Notes: generated by a model from the letters alone, not told the origin. Shown: positions 28,363 through 38,634, counted from the stretch's first letter. The stretch is 64,000 nt of DNA from Lachnospiraceae bacterium (GCA_029219245.1 JAQXTA010000005.1:1-64000); one strand, 5' to 3'. Numbers and translations are program-made.

Positions 28363-30543
28363 ATGGAGATATCAGAACAACAATTAAAGGCAGAAGGGTT
28401 TACGCAGGATCAGATTCATGAAATCAATGAGGGATTAAAGGTTGGTCTGAATGTAAGCATTTATGCAAAGAAAGAATTTCTTTCTATTCAAATGAGACAG
28501 ATTCGGCTGGGGCTTCTCGAAGGGCTTCCGGTTGAAAAGTATGCCAGTCTGAAATATGACTGGTTTCAGATGGAGGAAATTCGTAAGGGATTATCAGAAG
28601 GAGTAAATATTACGCTTTTTGCCAATCCGGAGATTTCTTATGACAGGATGCATCAGATTCGCAAAGGACTTGAGTCAGGGATTGATCTTTCACCCTACAG
28701 GAAACTGGAATCCGGCATTTTAAAACAGTTACGGCTGGCAATTTTACATAGAATCAATATCGTTCCCTATATCAATGCGGGGTATGATACGGAGCAGCTG
28801 GAAGCCATCCGTAAAGCATTTGAAAAAGGGCTTGAAATTGTTCCTTATCTGAAGAAAGCGTTCCTGGGCATTTCCATACAGGAAATCTGTGAAGGATTAG
28901 AGCATGGACTGGATGTTTCTATTTATGCAAAACCGGAGTATTGTTGGCAGCAGATGCGGGAAATTCGTCTGGGGTTGGAGAACAGGGTAGACGTTGAGCA
29001 GTATAGTAATGTCTATTATTCCTGGCGACAGATGAAGGAAATTCGTTTGGGGTTAGAAGAAGGGCTGGATGTGTCCTATTATAAAAGCCTGATGTATCCG
29101 GCAAAGGAAATGCATGCCCGCAGACTTGCCTTAAAGGATCATACAGCATCTGTTATCGTTAGAGAGGAAATATTCCCGAAAGAGAGCGATCATTCGGACA
29201 ATTATAGAATCAGAGTATCACCGGATGAAATGGAAGCAGTACTGGAAATATATGGAAGTCCGAAAGACCTGAATCGTACGGAAATATTGAAAGTACTTCG
29301 TAATTATGGAATCTGTTACGGAATCCGTTATGATGAAATAGACAATATTATCAAAGGTAATTATTTCCGTAAGCCGATTCTGATTGCACAAGGCACGCCA
29401 ACCAGAGACGGAGAGGACGGTTGGTATGAATATTTCTTCCGTACAGAGGTTGCAAGGACACCCAAAGTTTTGGAACATGGAAATGTGGATTATAGGAATG
29501 TAGAGTGGTTTGAAACGGTAGAAAAGGGTCAGAAACTGGCCTTTTACCATGTTGCCAAACCGGGAGAAAATGGTATTACTGTAACCGGTAAGACGATACC
29601 TGCCAGAAAAGGCAGGGAACAGGCCATTCTTACAGGCGATGGTTTCAAGCGGTTAGAAGATGGAAAAACATATATATCTACCATGCAGGGAATTGTAACC
29701 ATTCAAGATTTTCGACTGGACGTTTCCAGACTGTTAGTGATGGATGAGGTGAATCTGACAACTGGGGATGTGGATTTTGTCGGAAGTGTTCTTATCAAAG
29801 GCAATGTAAGTAACGGCACCAAAATAAAGGCTACGGAGGATGTCATTGTTAAGGGTTTTGTAGAAGGGTCCCAGATTACCTGTGGAGGCAATGCTGTATT
29901 ACGACAGGGAATGAATGCTTCCGGGAATGGTTTTATTCATGCAGGCAAAGATGTTCTTGGATGTTTCTTTGAGTCTACGGATATTTATGCAGGTGGAAAT
30001 ATTCATGGTGATTATTTCCTGAATTGTAGAATGCATACGGAAAGAAAATTGAATGTTACCGGCAAAAAAGGTATGCTGGCAGGGGGAAATGCCTATGCGG
30101 AGGAAGGTCTTCGTACCTATAATCTGGGTAACCAGGCTGGACTTGCTACTTTTGTCAAAATTGGAATCGGAGAGCGTTTTGCAAAGAAAGAGGCAGAACT
30201 GGATAATGCTGTCCGGGAGGTCAATCAGGAACTTTGTATACTGGGTAATGCACACCTTGAACTGCAGCACAAATATCCGGCTGAAATCAGAAATACTATG
30301 GAAATATACCTGAAAATTGAAAGTGCAGTTTATACCAAAGAAAAAGAAATGGAAAATCTGTTGCGTGAAAAAGACAGACTGGAAAAAGAAAAGAACAAAA
30401 TGGAATTTGTCAGTGCGGTCATTGACAATCAGGTATATGAGGGAGTCACTGTAGAAATTGATAAATGCAGGTGGATTTCCAAGAATGTACAGGGGGTAAC
30501 CTTGAAAAAGAAAAACAATAAAATTGCTGTATATGCAAATTAG
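28363..30543 (+). CDS. FapA/DUF342 family protein with N-terminal tandem-repeat domain
   Basis: C-terminal 'GENGITVTGKTIPARKG...VDFVGSVLIKGNVSNGTKIKATEDVIVKGFVEGSQITCGGNAVLRQGM' is FapA-like; N-terminus carries repeated 'QMREIRLGLE.GLDVS.Y...'. Confidence 0.85.
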   Translation: MEISEQQLKAEGFTQDQIHEINEGLKVGLNVSIYAKKEFLSIQMRQIRLGLLEGLPVEKYASLKYDWFQMEEIRKGLSEGVNITLFANPEISYDRMHQIRKGLESGIDLSPYRKLESGILKQLRLAILHRINIVPYINAGYDTEQLEAIRKAFEKGLEIVPYLKKAFLGISIQEICEGLEHGLDVSIYAKPEYCWQQMREIRLGLENRVDVEQYSNVYYSWRQMKEIRLGLEEGLDVSYYKSLMYPAKEMHARRLALKDHTASVIVREEIFPKESDHSDNYRIRVSPDEMEAVLEIYGSPKDLNRTEILKVLRNYGICYGIRYDEIDNIIKGNYFRKPILIAQGTPTRDGEDGWYEYFFRTEVARTPKVLEHGNVDYRNVEWFETVEKGQKLAFYHVAKPGENGITVTGKTIPARKGREQAILTGDGFKRLEDGKTYISTMQGIVTIQDFRLDVSRLLVMDEVNLTTGDVDFVGSVLIKGNVSNGTKIKATEDVIVKGFVEGSQITCGGNAVLRQGMNASGNGFIHAGKDVLGCFFESTDIYAGGNIHGDYFLNCRMHTERKLNVTGKKGMLAGGNAYAEEGLRTYNLGNQAGLATFVKIGIGERFAKKEAELDNAVREVNQELCILGNAHLELQHKYPAEIRNTMEIYLKIESAVYTKEKEMENLLREKDRLEKEKNKMEFVSAVIDNQVYEGVTVEIDKCRWISKNVQGVTLKKKNNKIAVYAN
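28399..29141 (+). repeat. ~9-10 tandem 26-aa (78-bp) protein repeats
   Basis: Repeats such as DWFQMEEIRKGLSEGVNITLFANPEI / SYDRMHQIRKGLESGIDLSPYRKLES / CWQQMREIRLGLENRVDVEQYSNVYY / SWRQMKEIRLGLEEGLDVSYYKSLMY. Confidence 0.85.
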
Positions 30544-30576
30544 CGTAGAGAAAAAGGGAGTAAAAGGAGAGAAGAA

Positions 30577-31686
30577 ATGCGCGACAAAGTACTAATTGTA
30601 GATGATGTAGATATCAATCGGGAGCTTCTTGCTGAAATTCTGCAGAATGAGTATGAAATTCGGATGGCAGAAAATGGATTGCAGGCATTGGAAATACTGG
30701 AGAGACTTCATGAGGAAATTGCGGTCATACTGCTTGACTTGGTTATGCCTGAAATGGATGGGTTTGAGGTATTGGAAGAATTGAATAAGAAGCCTTGGAG
30801 CAAGCAGATTGCGATTATGATTATCAGTGGGGACAATACCATTCAGACAGAAGCAAGATGCTTTGAGCTTGGAGTATCGGATTTTGTGCATCGTCCTTTT
30901 GATAATCGACTGGTAAGAAAGCGTGTACGAAATGTTGTGTCACTCTACCAATATCAGGCAGAACTGGAACAGAAAGTGGAAAAGCAGACGGAAGTTTTGC
31001 GTAAGCAGTTCAAACTTTTGCAACAGCAGGCAGATCAGCTTCGCCAGAGTAAGGAAAATGTAATTGATATCCTGGGTACGGTAGTGGAATATCGTAATCT
31101 GGAAAGTGGAGAACACATCCAGCGTGTGAAAGGCTATACCAGGATATTGGCAGAGCGGTTAATGAAAGATTATCCGGAATATGAACTGACACAGAATCAG
31201 ATTGAAATTATTGTTGCAGCAAGCGCGTTGCATGATGTAGGAAAAATTGCTATTCCGGATTCTATCTTACTGAAACCCGGGAAGTTAACACAGGAGGAAT
31301 TTGAATATATGAAATCTCACACAACCAAGGGGTGCGAGATTTTAAACAGCATTGAAAATGCATGGGATGAGGAATATGGCAGAGTAAGCTATGAAATCTG
31401 CCGGTATCATCATGAACGCTATAACGGCAAAGGATATCCGGATGGACTACAGGGGGATGAAATTCCTATTTCGGCACAAATAGTATCCATTGCCGATGTG
31501 TATGATGCATTGGTAAATGAAAGAGTATATAAGAGTGCATTTTCCAAAGAGAAAGCTTTTCAAATGATTGTTACAGGAGAGTGTGGCATCTTTTCTCCTA
31601 AGCTGCTTGATTGTTTCTGGAATACCAGAAAAGAGTTTGAGCAGCTTGCAGGTACAGTGGAGAATGAGGTGGAACCGGGAATGTAG
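30577..31686 (+). CDS. Response regulator with HD-GYP domain
   Basis: REC 'VAVILLDLVMPEMDGFEVLEEL'-type site; 'HDVGKIAIPDSILLKPGKLT...RYHHERYNGKGYPDGLQGDEIP'. Confidence 0.94.
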   Translation: MRDKVLIVDDVDINRELLAEILQNEYEIRMAENGLQALEILERLHEEIAVILLDLVMPEMDGFEVLEELNKKPWSKQIAIMIISGDNTIQTEARCFELGVSDFVHRPFDNRLVRKRVRNVVSLYQYQAELEQKVEKQTEVLRKQFKLLQQQADQLRQSKENVIDILGTVVEYRNLESGEHIQRVKGYTRILAERLMKDYPEYELTQNQIEIIVAASALHDVGKIAIPDSILLKPGKLTQEEFEYMKSHTTKGCEILNSIENAWDEEYGRVSYEICRYHHERYNGKGYPDGLQGDEIPISAQIVSIADVYDALVNERVYKSAFSKEKAFQMIVTGECGIFSPKLLDCFWNTRKEFEQLAGTVENEVEPGM

Positions 31687-31695
31687 AAAAATAAA

Positions 31696-31718
31696 GGCGG
31701 GGATATATTTTTCCCGCC
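31696..31718 (+). promoter_or_regulatory. Intra-operon hairpin
   Basis: GGCGGG ... CCCGCC arms directly after the HD-GYP gene stop; no clear U-tract. Confidence 0.5.
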
Positions 31719-31816
31719 AAAATGATTTATGAAGAGAGGAAGCATTTTAGGTTCTGGATGTAATGTTTTTGGAAGTAGGGAAGAATGCATTATATAAGGC
31801 TTTGGGGTGTATTAGC

Positions 31817-34339
31817 ATGAAAAAGGACAAAATATATTGGCTTAAAATAGGAATATTGCTGATTGCCTTTGCGGGAATCACAATCTGCAGTTTTACGGTA
31901 TTTTTTCATAGAAATGCTGAACGAGTGGAGCAGACCAATCTTTATTATCTGGAACAGGATTCCGGAAGACTGGCTGGACAGATTGAAACGCAATTACGGA
32001 ACAGCCGGAATTATTTGAGAAATATTGCATCCATTTTTGCAGATTCTTCCATAGAGAATCTGGATGAAATGCGGATTCTTCTTGAAAAGATGGCAGAGGA
32101 ATCACCGTTTGATAATCTCTATTTTACTTATCCGGACGGTACCAGCTATCGTTTTACCGGAGAGAACAGAAATGTGTATGACAGAGAATATTTTCAAAGG
32201 GCACTGAATGGGGAAGCAGGTATTACGGAGCCTTTCATCTCCAGAATGACAGGAAGGGAGATTATTGTCTTCTATCAGCCGATTCAGAAGAATGGTGATA
32301 CCTGCGCGGTTCTTTTGGGAGTATTGTTTACGGATAACATTGCAGAAAAGTTGAAAACAACTTTTATGGACGAATCCGTTTACTCGGCGATTATAACGGA
32401 GGACGGGCAGATTCTTGTTGGCAGCAATGCAAAACTGGATGGCAAAAATCTCATAGAGGAAATGGAGAACTGGGAGATTCTGGGGGAGGATTCCGTAGAA
32501 TCCATGAAGCAGAATATGGCTGAGAGAAAAAGCGGCCTTCTTACCTATAGAGGTCTGGAGGATACTTCGATGGTCATCTACAGACCGTTAGGAGAAAATT
32601 CTTGGTATATCATTCAGAATCTGCCTTCCGCCGTGCTGAGCAATATGAAGGGCGCTATCAATACGGCGGCAGTTTATTTAGCAATTGCTTTAACCTGCGG
32701 TTTTTTTGTTTTGTTTCTGGCAATTTATTTATGGCTTCGCAAGCGGCATAGTGATCTTTATGTCATAAACCAGAGATTTGCTGCCATTGTGGCATCCAGC
32801 TATAATCTGATTATGGAGTATGATGAAAGAGAAAAAACAACCAAATGGTATGGAGATTCGGAAAAGATTTTCATGACAGACCCGGATCATATGGATTTGC
32901 ATGACATCATGAATGATGAAACGAGGGAGGTATTCCGGCAGCATATTCAGAATTTGAGAGATGGTAAGGAAGGTGCGGTAGAACTTCAACTGAAAGGGCG
33001 TAACGATAAAATCGTATGGTGTAACTGCCGTTTCCTTGCTATCCGTAATTTAAGCGGAGAAATCATCCGGATATTGTGTATTATCCGGAATATTGATGAG
33101 CAGAAGAAAAAGGAATTTGCGCTGATAAGTGAAAAGGAACGAATGGAAGAAGCTTATCGGCTGGAGCTTGAAAAGGCATTGGAAGAAGCAAGAGAAGCAA
33201 ACCGGGTAAAGAGTTCTTTTCTGGAATATATATCCCATGACCTTCGTACACCGATGAATGCAGTTATCGGGATGAACAGGCTTTCAGCGAAAGCACTGGA
33301 AGAAGATAATGTGGAAAGTGCAAGGTATTATATCGAGCGAACCTATTCCTCGGCAGATTATCTTATGAGTCTCATTTCCGGTATATTGGAGATGGCACAT
33401 TTTCAGAAAAAAAAGATTACTTTAAAAGAGGAAATTTTCTCATGGGAAAGTGTTGTAGAGTCCTGTCAAGATTTTTTCAATTATATTGCGAAGAAGCAGC
33501 AGATAACTTTGAAAATTGAAAATGAGGTAACAGGAGGGTATCTGGGTGATTATATGCGTATCTGCCAGATATTGAATAATCTGATTGAAAATGCAGTTAA
33601 ATATAATAAGCCGGATGGAAGGGTAGAGCTTCAGATTACGGCCGGACAACAGGAGAGGGAAATTCAGAAGATACAGATTGTAGTATCTGATACCGGCATT
33701 GGTATGAACCGGGCACAAATGGACAGGCTATTTGAACCTTTCAGCAGGGGTACCTTAATTACTTCACAGGTAGAGAGCGGAACAGGAATCGGACTTGCCA
33801 TTGTGAAGCACATTGTGGACGCCATGGAGGGTGAAATTCAAATTGAAAGTGAATTGAATCAAGGGACAACAGTTAAACTCAGTTTTCCGGTACGGCGGGC
33901 GAGAGACGAGAAATTCGAACTCCCACAACCTCATAAGAAAACAGAAGAAATAACAGTACTGGTAGTGGATGATATCGAAATCAATCTCGAAATTGCAGCA
34001 ACATTGATAGAAGGAGCAGGCTATCGGATATTGACAGCCCAAAGTGGCAGGGAGGCTCTGGAATTGTATGAGAATTCGGAAGAAAATACAATTGATATCC
34101 TTCTGACAGATATTTCCATGCCGGAAATGGATGGTTTTGAACTGGCAGAAAGGATACGGCAATCCCAAAGAGAAGATGCGGGGAAGGTTTATATTATTGC
34201 ATTGTCGGCATATGACTATGAAGAGAGCAGAGAGCGGGCGGAAGGTAGCGGTATGAATGCTTTTATAAATAAGCCTTTTGAGTTAAAACAATTTATAAAA
34301 ATTGTGAAGACAGGATATGAGATGCAATTTCTTGAATAG
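31817..34339 (+). CDS. Hybrid sensor histidine kinase (extracellular Cache-like domain, PAS, HisKA, HATPase, REC)
   Basis: Two TM segments flanking 'YDREYFQRALNGEAGITEPFISRMTGREIIVFYQPI'; 'EYISHDLRTPMNAVIGM'; REC 'DILLTDISMPEMDGF'. Start likely ATG 31817. Confidence 0.92.
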   Translation: MKKDKIYWLKIGILLIAFAGITICSFTVFFHRNAERVEQTNLYYLEQDSGRLAGQIETQLRNSRNYLRNIASIFADSSIENLDEMRILLEKMAEESPFDNLYFTYPDGTSYRFTGENRNVYDREYFQRALNGEAGITEPFISRMTGREIIVFYQPIQKNGDTCAVLLGVLFTDNIAEKLKTTFMDESVYSAIITEDGQILVGSNAKLDGKNLIEEMENWEILGEDSVESMKQNMAERKSGLLTYRGLEDTSMVIYRPLGENSWYIIQNLPSAVLSNMKGAINTAAVYLAIALTCGFFVLFLAIYLWLRKRHSDLYVINQRFAAIVASSYNLIMEYDEREKTTKWYGDSEKIFMTDPDHMDLHDIMNDETREVFRQHIQNLRDGKEGAVELQLKGRNDKIVWCNCRFLAIRNLSGEIIRILCIIRNIDEQKKKEFALISEKERMEEAYRLELEKALEEAREANRVKSSFLEYISHDLRTPMNAVIGMNRLSAKALEEDNVESARYYIERTYSSADYLMSLISGILEMAHFQKKKITLKEEIFSWESVVESCQDFFNYIAKKQQITLKIENEVTGGYLGDYMRICQILNNLIENAVKYNKPDGRVELQITAGQQEREIQKIQIVVSDTGIGMNRAQMDRLFEPFSRGTLITSQVESGTGIGLAIVKHIVDAMEGEIQIESELNQGTTVKLSFPVRRARDEKFELPQPHKKTEEITVLVVDDIEINLEIAATLIEGAGYRILTAQSGREALELYENSEENTIDILLTDISMPEMDGFELAERIRQSQREDAGKVYIIALSAYDYEESRERAEGSGMNAFINKPFELKQFIKIVKTGYEMQFLE

Positions 34340-34356
34340 GAAGAGGAGAAAACAAG

Positions 34357-37300
34357 ATGTCGGACATAGGAATTAGACTAGAAGATTTCTGTAATATGGA
34401 GGAATTTTATGCGCTTCTTGATAACTGGTCAAGAAGTACGGGGATGTCGGCAGTGATTATTGATATGGAGGGCAATCGCACCTCTGAATCATTTGGAATG
34501 ACTGAATTCTGTCAGATGATACATGATTCAGAAAAAGGGTTCGAGGTATGTACCAGTACATGGATGGGGGATAATACGGGAATTTATGAATGCCCTATGG
34601 GATTTTTTGATTTCTCGGTTCCACTTGTTCTGCCGGATGGTACACAAATAGGAAAGGTTATGGCAGGTCAGGCTCTGACGGATGAACAGGATGAGAAGTT
34701 AATTCTTGAGAAAACAAGGAGTCTAGGCATAAAGGAGGAAAAGGCAGCACAAGTGCTTTCCCATGTTCATAAGAAGACTTTGAACGAGATGAAAAGTGCA
34801 TATAAACTACTTTCTCAGATGTTGTCTTTTTTTATAGAGAAAAGTTATGATTACTGGAAAACGCAACAGGAATTGAGCAAAGCTCCCGCAGTTCAAGACA
34901 GGATTCTATCCCAGATTACTCAGATTCTGTATAGCTACAACCTGACGGTGGACCTGGAAACAGGGAAGTATGGGCTGATTATTGGAACTGGAATGGAGAG
35001 GACCATTGCAGAATATAAGAAGCATGATGATTATATGGCGGTACAGAAGTTCAGCAGAAAAATTGTACATCCCGCATATATTTCCAAAATGCTTGATTTG
35101 GTTGAGCTTGAAAGGCTTCGGAATCATTGGAGGACCGGATTTATTGGGACATTGGAATATCCGGTTCTATATCCCGGAGATGAGAAATATGAGTGGCATG
35201 AAGTCAATGTGTTTGCCTCAATAGATGAAGCAGGGAAACGTATTGTTAATATCCTTGGCAGAGATGTCACAGATATTCATGAAATGCAGGAAAAAAGTGG
35301 AAGAGAGCTTAAAGCAGCCGCAGAAAAGAACCAGATTCTTTCGGAAATCACAAAGATGCTTTACAGCTACAATATCACACTGAATCTGACCACCGGTAAA
35401 TACAGTCTGATTGAAGGCACCGGTATGACAAAATTTATGGAGATTTTTAAATCCACCGATGATTATGAGACAGCATATAGCCGCAAGCTTTCTTTTATAG
35501 AACCAGAATATACGAATCAGTTTGCGAGTATCTGCTCACTGGAAGTGTTAAGAGGACGTAAAAACACCAGTGGTTTTATCGGAAGTTTGGAATATTGTAC
35601 CATGACGGAGCATGGTAAAGAATGGCATGAAATCAATGTCTTTATCATTACGAATGAAATGGGAGAGCCACTGGCAAATATCCTTGGAAGGGATATTACG
35701 GAGGCACATAAGAGACAGGCGCAGCGGGAATTGTCCCAGAAGGCAGTAATGGCGAGGGACCAGCTTCTGGCGGGTGTTACGAAGATGCTTTACAGCTTTA
35801 ACGTAACGGTTAATCTGAAAACCTGGAAATATGAATTGATTACAGGTACCGGTATTACCGATGCGGTAAAAATTATGGAACAATCCGATGATTATGTCCT
35901 TACTTTTGCAAAAATAAAGGGGATGCTGCTTCCGGAATATCATCAGATACTGGATGGACTGGTAGGCATAGAGGCACTTCTTGCAGTCAGTCATACAAGT
36001 GGCTTTATTGGGACAGTTATAACAGCAGCAGAATATAAAGGGAAAATCAACTGGCAGGAAATTAATCTGTTCATGGGAACAAATGAATACGGTGAACCGA
36101 TAGCCAATATTTTGGGACGTGACATAACAGATACACATGAAGAACAGGAACGGCGTGAGAAGGAGTTAAAGGCTGTAGCTGCGAGAGATCAGATTCTTTC
36201 TCAAATTACGAAAACGCTTTACAGCTATAACCTGACATTGAATCTTGTCTCCGGTAAATACAGTCTGATTGTCGGAACAGGAATGGAGCGTTTCGTAAAA
36301 ATCTTTGAATCAACAGATGATTACGAAACAGCGTTTGCAGAGAAATCCCGACTGGTTTCGCCGGAATTCAGGGAAAAATTCAGTAAATTCAGTGGGCTTG
36401 CTGCGCTCAGATCCAGAACAAAGGAAAAGGGATATATCGGTAAATTTGAATATTCCACCGAGACAAATAAGGGAATTGAGTGGCATGAGATTAATGTGTT
36501 CATGGGAACCAAAGAGGATGGCGAGCCGATAGCCAATATTCTGGGGCGTGATATTACAGAGGCGCATGAAGCCCAGGCAATCAAGGAGAAAGAACTACGT
36601 GCTGCGAATGCAAAGGATCAGTTACTGTCCGGTGTTACAAAGATGCTCTATAGCTTCAACCTTACCGTAAATATGGATACAGAGAAGTTTACGCTGATTA
36701 CCGGAACGGGACTGGAGAAGACGATTGCCTTTATGAAAACGACAGATGAATATTCTGTCATATATAATCATCTGATGGATTCTATTGATGAGGCATACAG
36801 GGAGAAGGCGGTTGCCCTTCTGGATATGAATCAGATCAGGAAGCACCGGGGAGAGGTTGGTTTTCTGGATTCCAAGGAACTAATGGTTCATAGTGGGGAT
36901 AAAATAGAGTGGCATGAATTGAACCTGTTTACCGGTGTAGATGAAAATGGAACACCGATTATGAATCTTTTGGGGCGGGATGTGACGGAATCCCATGATA
37001 AGGCGGATACCAAGGCGCAACTTGAGATTGCCCAGCGGGCAAATGAGGCAAAATCCTCATTCCTGTCTAATATGTCCCATGATATTCGTACTCCTATGAA
37101 CGGAATTATCGGAATGACTACCATTGCAGGTGCACACCTTGATGATAAAGATCGGGTAAAGGATTGTCTTGAGAAGATTGCAGGAGCCAGCCGACACTTA
37201 CTTTCTCTTATCAATGATATTTTGGATCTTTCTAAAATAGAATCCGGAAATATAATGTTATCAGAAGAATCCTTCAGTTTATCGGATCTTCTTGATAATA

Positions 37301-38634
37301 TGGTTAATATGCTGTCTCCCCAGATGCGCTCGAAGCATCAGGAGTTTAAGTTCCATGTGGAGGGTGTGACACATGAGAAGGTAATGGGGGATTCCTTAAA
37401 GCTTCAGCAGGTATTTACCAATATCCTGAGCAATGCCATCAAATACACTCCGGATGAGGGAACGATTACGGTTGATTTTAAAGAGAAACCTTCTGATAGT
37501 ACAAGGATTGCGGAATATGAATTTATATGTCAGGATACCGGTTATGGTATGAGTAAGGAATATCTGAAAAGGCTGTTTGAACCATTTGAACGTGCGGCAG
37601 ATGACAGAATAAAGAATATTCAGGGTACAGGACTTGGGATGGTAATCACCAGAAATATTGTTCATATGATGGATGGTGATATTGCGGTAGAAAGCAAGTT
37701 AAATGAAGGAAGTAAATTTACCGTAACCTTTCGTATGAAGCTGCAGGAGAATGATGGTCTTTATGATGAAAAGCTTTCAAAATTAAAAGTTCTGGTAGTG
37801 GATCATGACCTTGTTGCCTGTGAAAGTACCTGCCTGGCAATCAGTGAGCTTGGTATGACCGGAGATTATGCGCTTTCTGGAGAGAAGGCGATTGAAATGG
37901 TAAGAGACCATCATGCGCAGGAAGAGGATTACGATGTATGCCTGATTGACTGGCAGATGCCGGATATGGACGGAATAGAAACGACAAGACAGATTAAAAC
38001 AATTGCAGGTTCCGATGTGATGGTTATCCTTACTTCTGCTTATGACTGGAGCAGTATTGAGGGAGAAGCAAGATGCGCCGGAGCAGATGCTTTTTTGTCC
38101 AAGCCTTTGTTCAAATCAAGAATTTTTGAAAAATTCAAGGAAGTAATTTTGGGCGAAGAAATTGAAAAAGAAAAGATAGATGAACTAAATGAATATATTG
38201 CAAAGGATTTTTCAGACAAGAGAATTCTTCTGGTGGAAGATAATGAGTTAAATCGGGAGATTGCCTGCACCATTCTCAGTGAAACTAAAGTGAATGTGGA
38301 AACGGCAGAAAATGGAAGAATTGCATTGGAAATGGTTGAAAAATCCGAGGAAGGTTATTATGATTTAATCCTTATGGATATTCAGATGCCGGTTATGGAT
38401 GGACTGGATGCCACTCATGCAATCCGGCTTCTGGACAGGCATGATGTAAAGTCCTTACCGATTGTTGCGATGAGTGCAAATGCATTTTCGGAAGATATTA
38501 TCAAGTCCAAGAATGCGGGAATGAACGACCATATTGCGAAACCGATTAATCTCAAAAAACTGCTTGATCTTATGGAGCATTATCTAGGAACTGGCAGAAA
38601 GAGAATTTGTATGGAATCTGTGAAAGAGATTTAA
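34357..38634 (+). CDS. Giant hybrid histidine kinase: PocR-like domain, five PAS-like repeats, HisKA, HATPase, two REC
   Basis: N-terminal 'LLDNWSRSTGMSAVIIDMEGNRTSESFGMTEFCQMI' (PocR-like); five units starting 'D(Q/R)(I/L)L..(I/V)T..LYS(Y/F)N'; 'NMSHDIRTPMNGIIGM'. Confidence 0.92.
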   Translation: MSDIGIRLEDFCNMEEFYALLDNWSRSTGMSAVIIDMEGNRTSESFGMTEFCQMIHDSEKGFEVCTSTWMGDNTGIYECPMGFFDFSVPLVLPDGTQIGKVMAGQALTDEQDEKLILEKTRSLGIKEEKAAQVLSHVHKKTLNEMKSAYKLLSQMLSFFIEKSYDYWKTQQELSKAPAVQDRILSQITQILYSYNLTVDLETGKYGLIIGTGMERTIAEYKKHDDYMAVQKFSRKIVHPAYISKMLDLVELERLRNHWRTGFIGTLEYPVLYPGDEKYEWHEVNVFASIDEAGKRIVNILGRDVTDIHEMQEKSGRELKAAAEKNQILSEITKMLYSYNITLNLTTGKYSLIEGTGMTKFMEIFKSTDDYETAYSRKLSFIEPEYTNQFASICSLEVLRGRKNTSGFIGSLEYCTMTEHGKEWHEINVFIITNEMGEPLANILGRDITEAHKRQAQRELSQKAVMARDQLLAGVTKMLYSFNVTVNLKTWKYELITGTGITDAVKIMEQSDDYVLTFAKIKGMLLPEYHQILDGLVGIEALLAVSHTSGFIGTVITAAEYKGKINWQEINLFMGTNEYGEPIANILGRDITDTHEEQERREKELKAVAARDQILSQITKTLYSYNLTLNLVSGKYSLIVGTGMERFVKIFESTDDYETAFAEKSRLVSPEFREKFSKFSGLAALRSRTKEKGYIGKFEYSTETNKGIEWHEINVFMGTKEDGEPIANILGRDITEAHEAQAIKEKELRAANAKDQLLSGVTKMLYSFNLTVNMDTEKFTLITGTGLEKTIAFMKTTDEYSVIYNHLMDSIDEAYREKAVALLDMNQIRKHRGEVGFLDSKELMVHSGDKIEWHELNLFTGVDENGTPIMNLLGRDVTESHDKADTKAQLEIAQRANEAKSSFLSNMSHDIRTPMNGIIGMTTIAGAHLDDKDRVKDCLEKIAGASRHLLSLINDILDLSKIESGNIMLSEESFSLSDLLDNMVNMLSPQMRSKHQEFKFHVEGVTHEKVMGDSLKLQQVFTNILSNAIKYTPDEGTITVDFKEKPSDSTRIAEYEFICQDTGYGMSKEYLKRLFEPFERAADDRIKNIQGTGLGMVITRNIVHMMDGDIAVESKLNEGSKFTVTFRMKLQENDGLYDEKLSKLKVLVVDHDLVACESTCLAISELGMTGDYALSGEKAIEMVRDHHAQEEDYDVCLIDWQMPDMDGIETTRQIKTIAGSDVMVILTSAYDWSSIEGEARCAGADAFLSKPLFKSRIFEKFKEVILGEEIEKEKIDELNEYIAKDFSDKRILLVEDNELNREIACTILSETKVNVETAENGRIALEMVEKSEEGYYDLILMDIQMPVMDGLDATHAIRLLDRHDVKSLPIVAMSANAFSEDIIKSKNAGMNDHIAKPINLKKLLDLMEHYLGTGRKRICMESVKEI
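34897..37044 (+). repeat. Five tandem PAS-like domain repeats with ~429-bp period
   Basis: Unit starts at 34897, 35329, 35758, 36187, 36616 (spacings 432, 429, 429, 429 bp). Confidence 0.85.

Noticed and set aside
35548-36138. 196-aa - strand ORF inside the 1425-aa kinase (and similar at 43631-44203, 41225-41629)
   Set aside because: Antisense to confirmed repeat/kinase coding sequence; repeated occurrence reflects repeated sense sequence rather than real genes.
34897-37044. Considered the repeats in the giant kinase as a CRISPR or DNA tandem array
   Set aside because: 429-bp period is in-frame, divergent at DNA level and preserves protein motifs; it is a protein-domain duplication.
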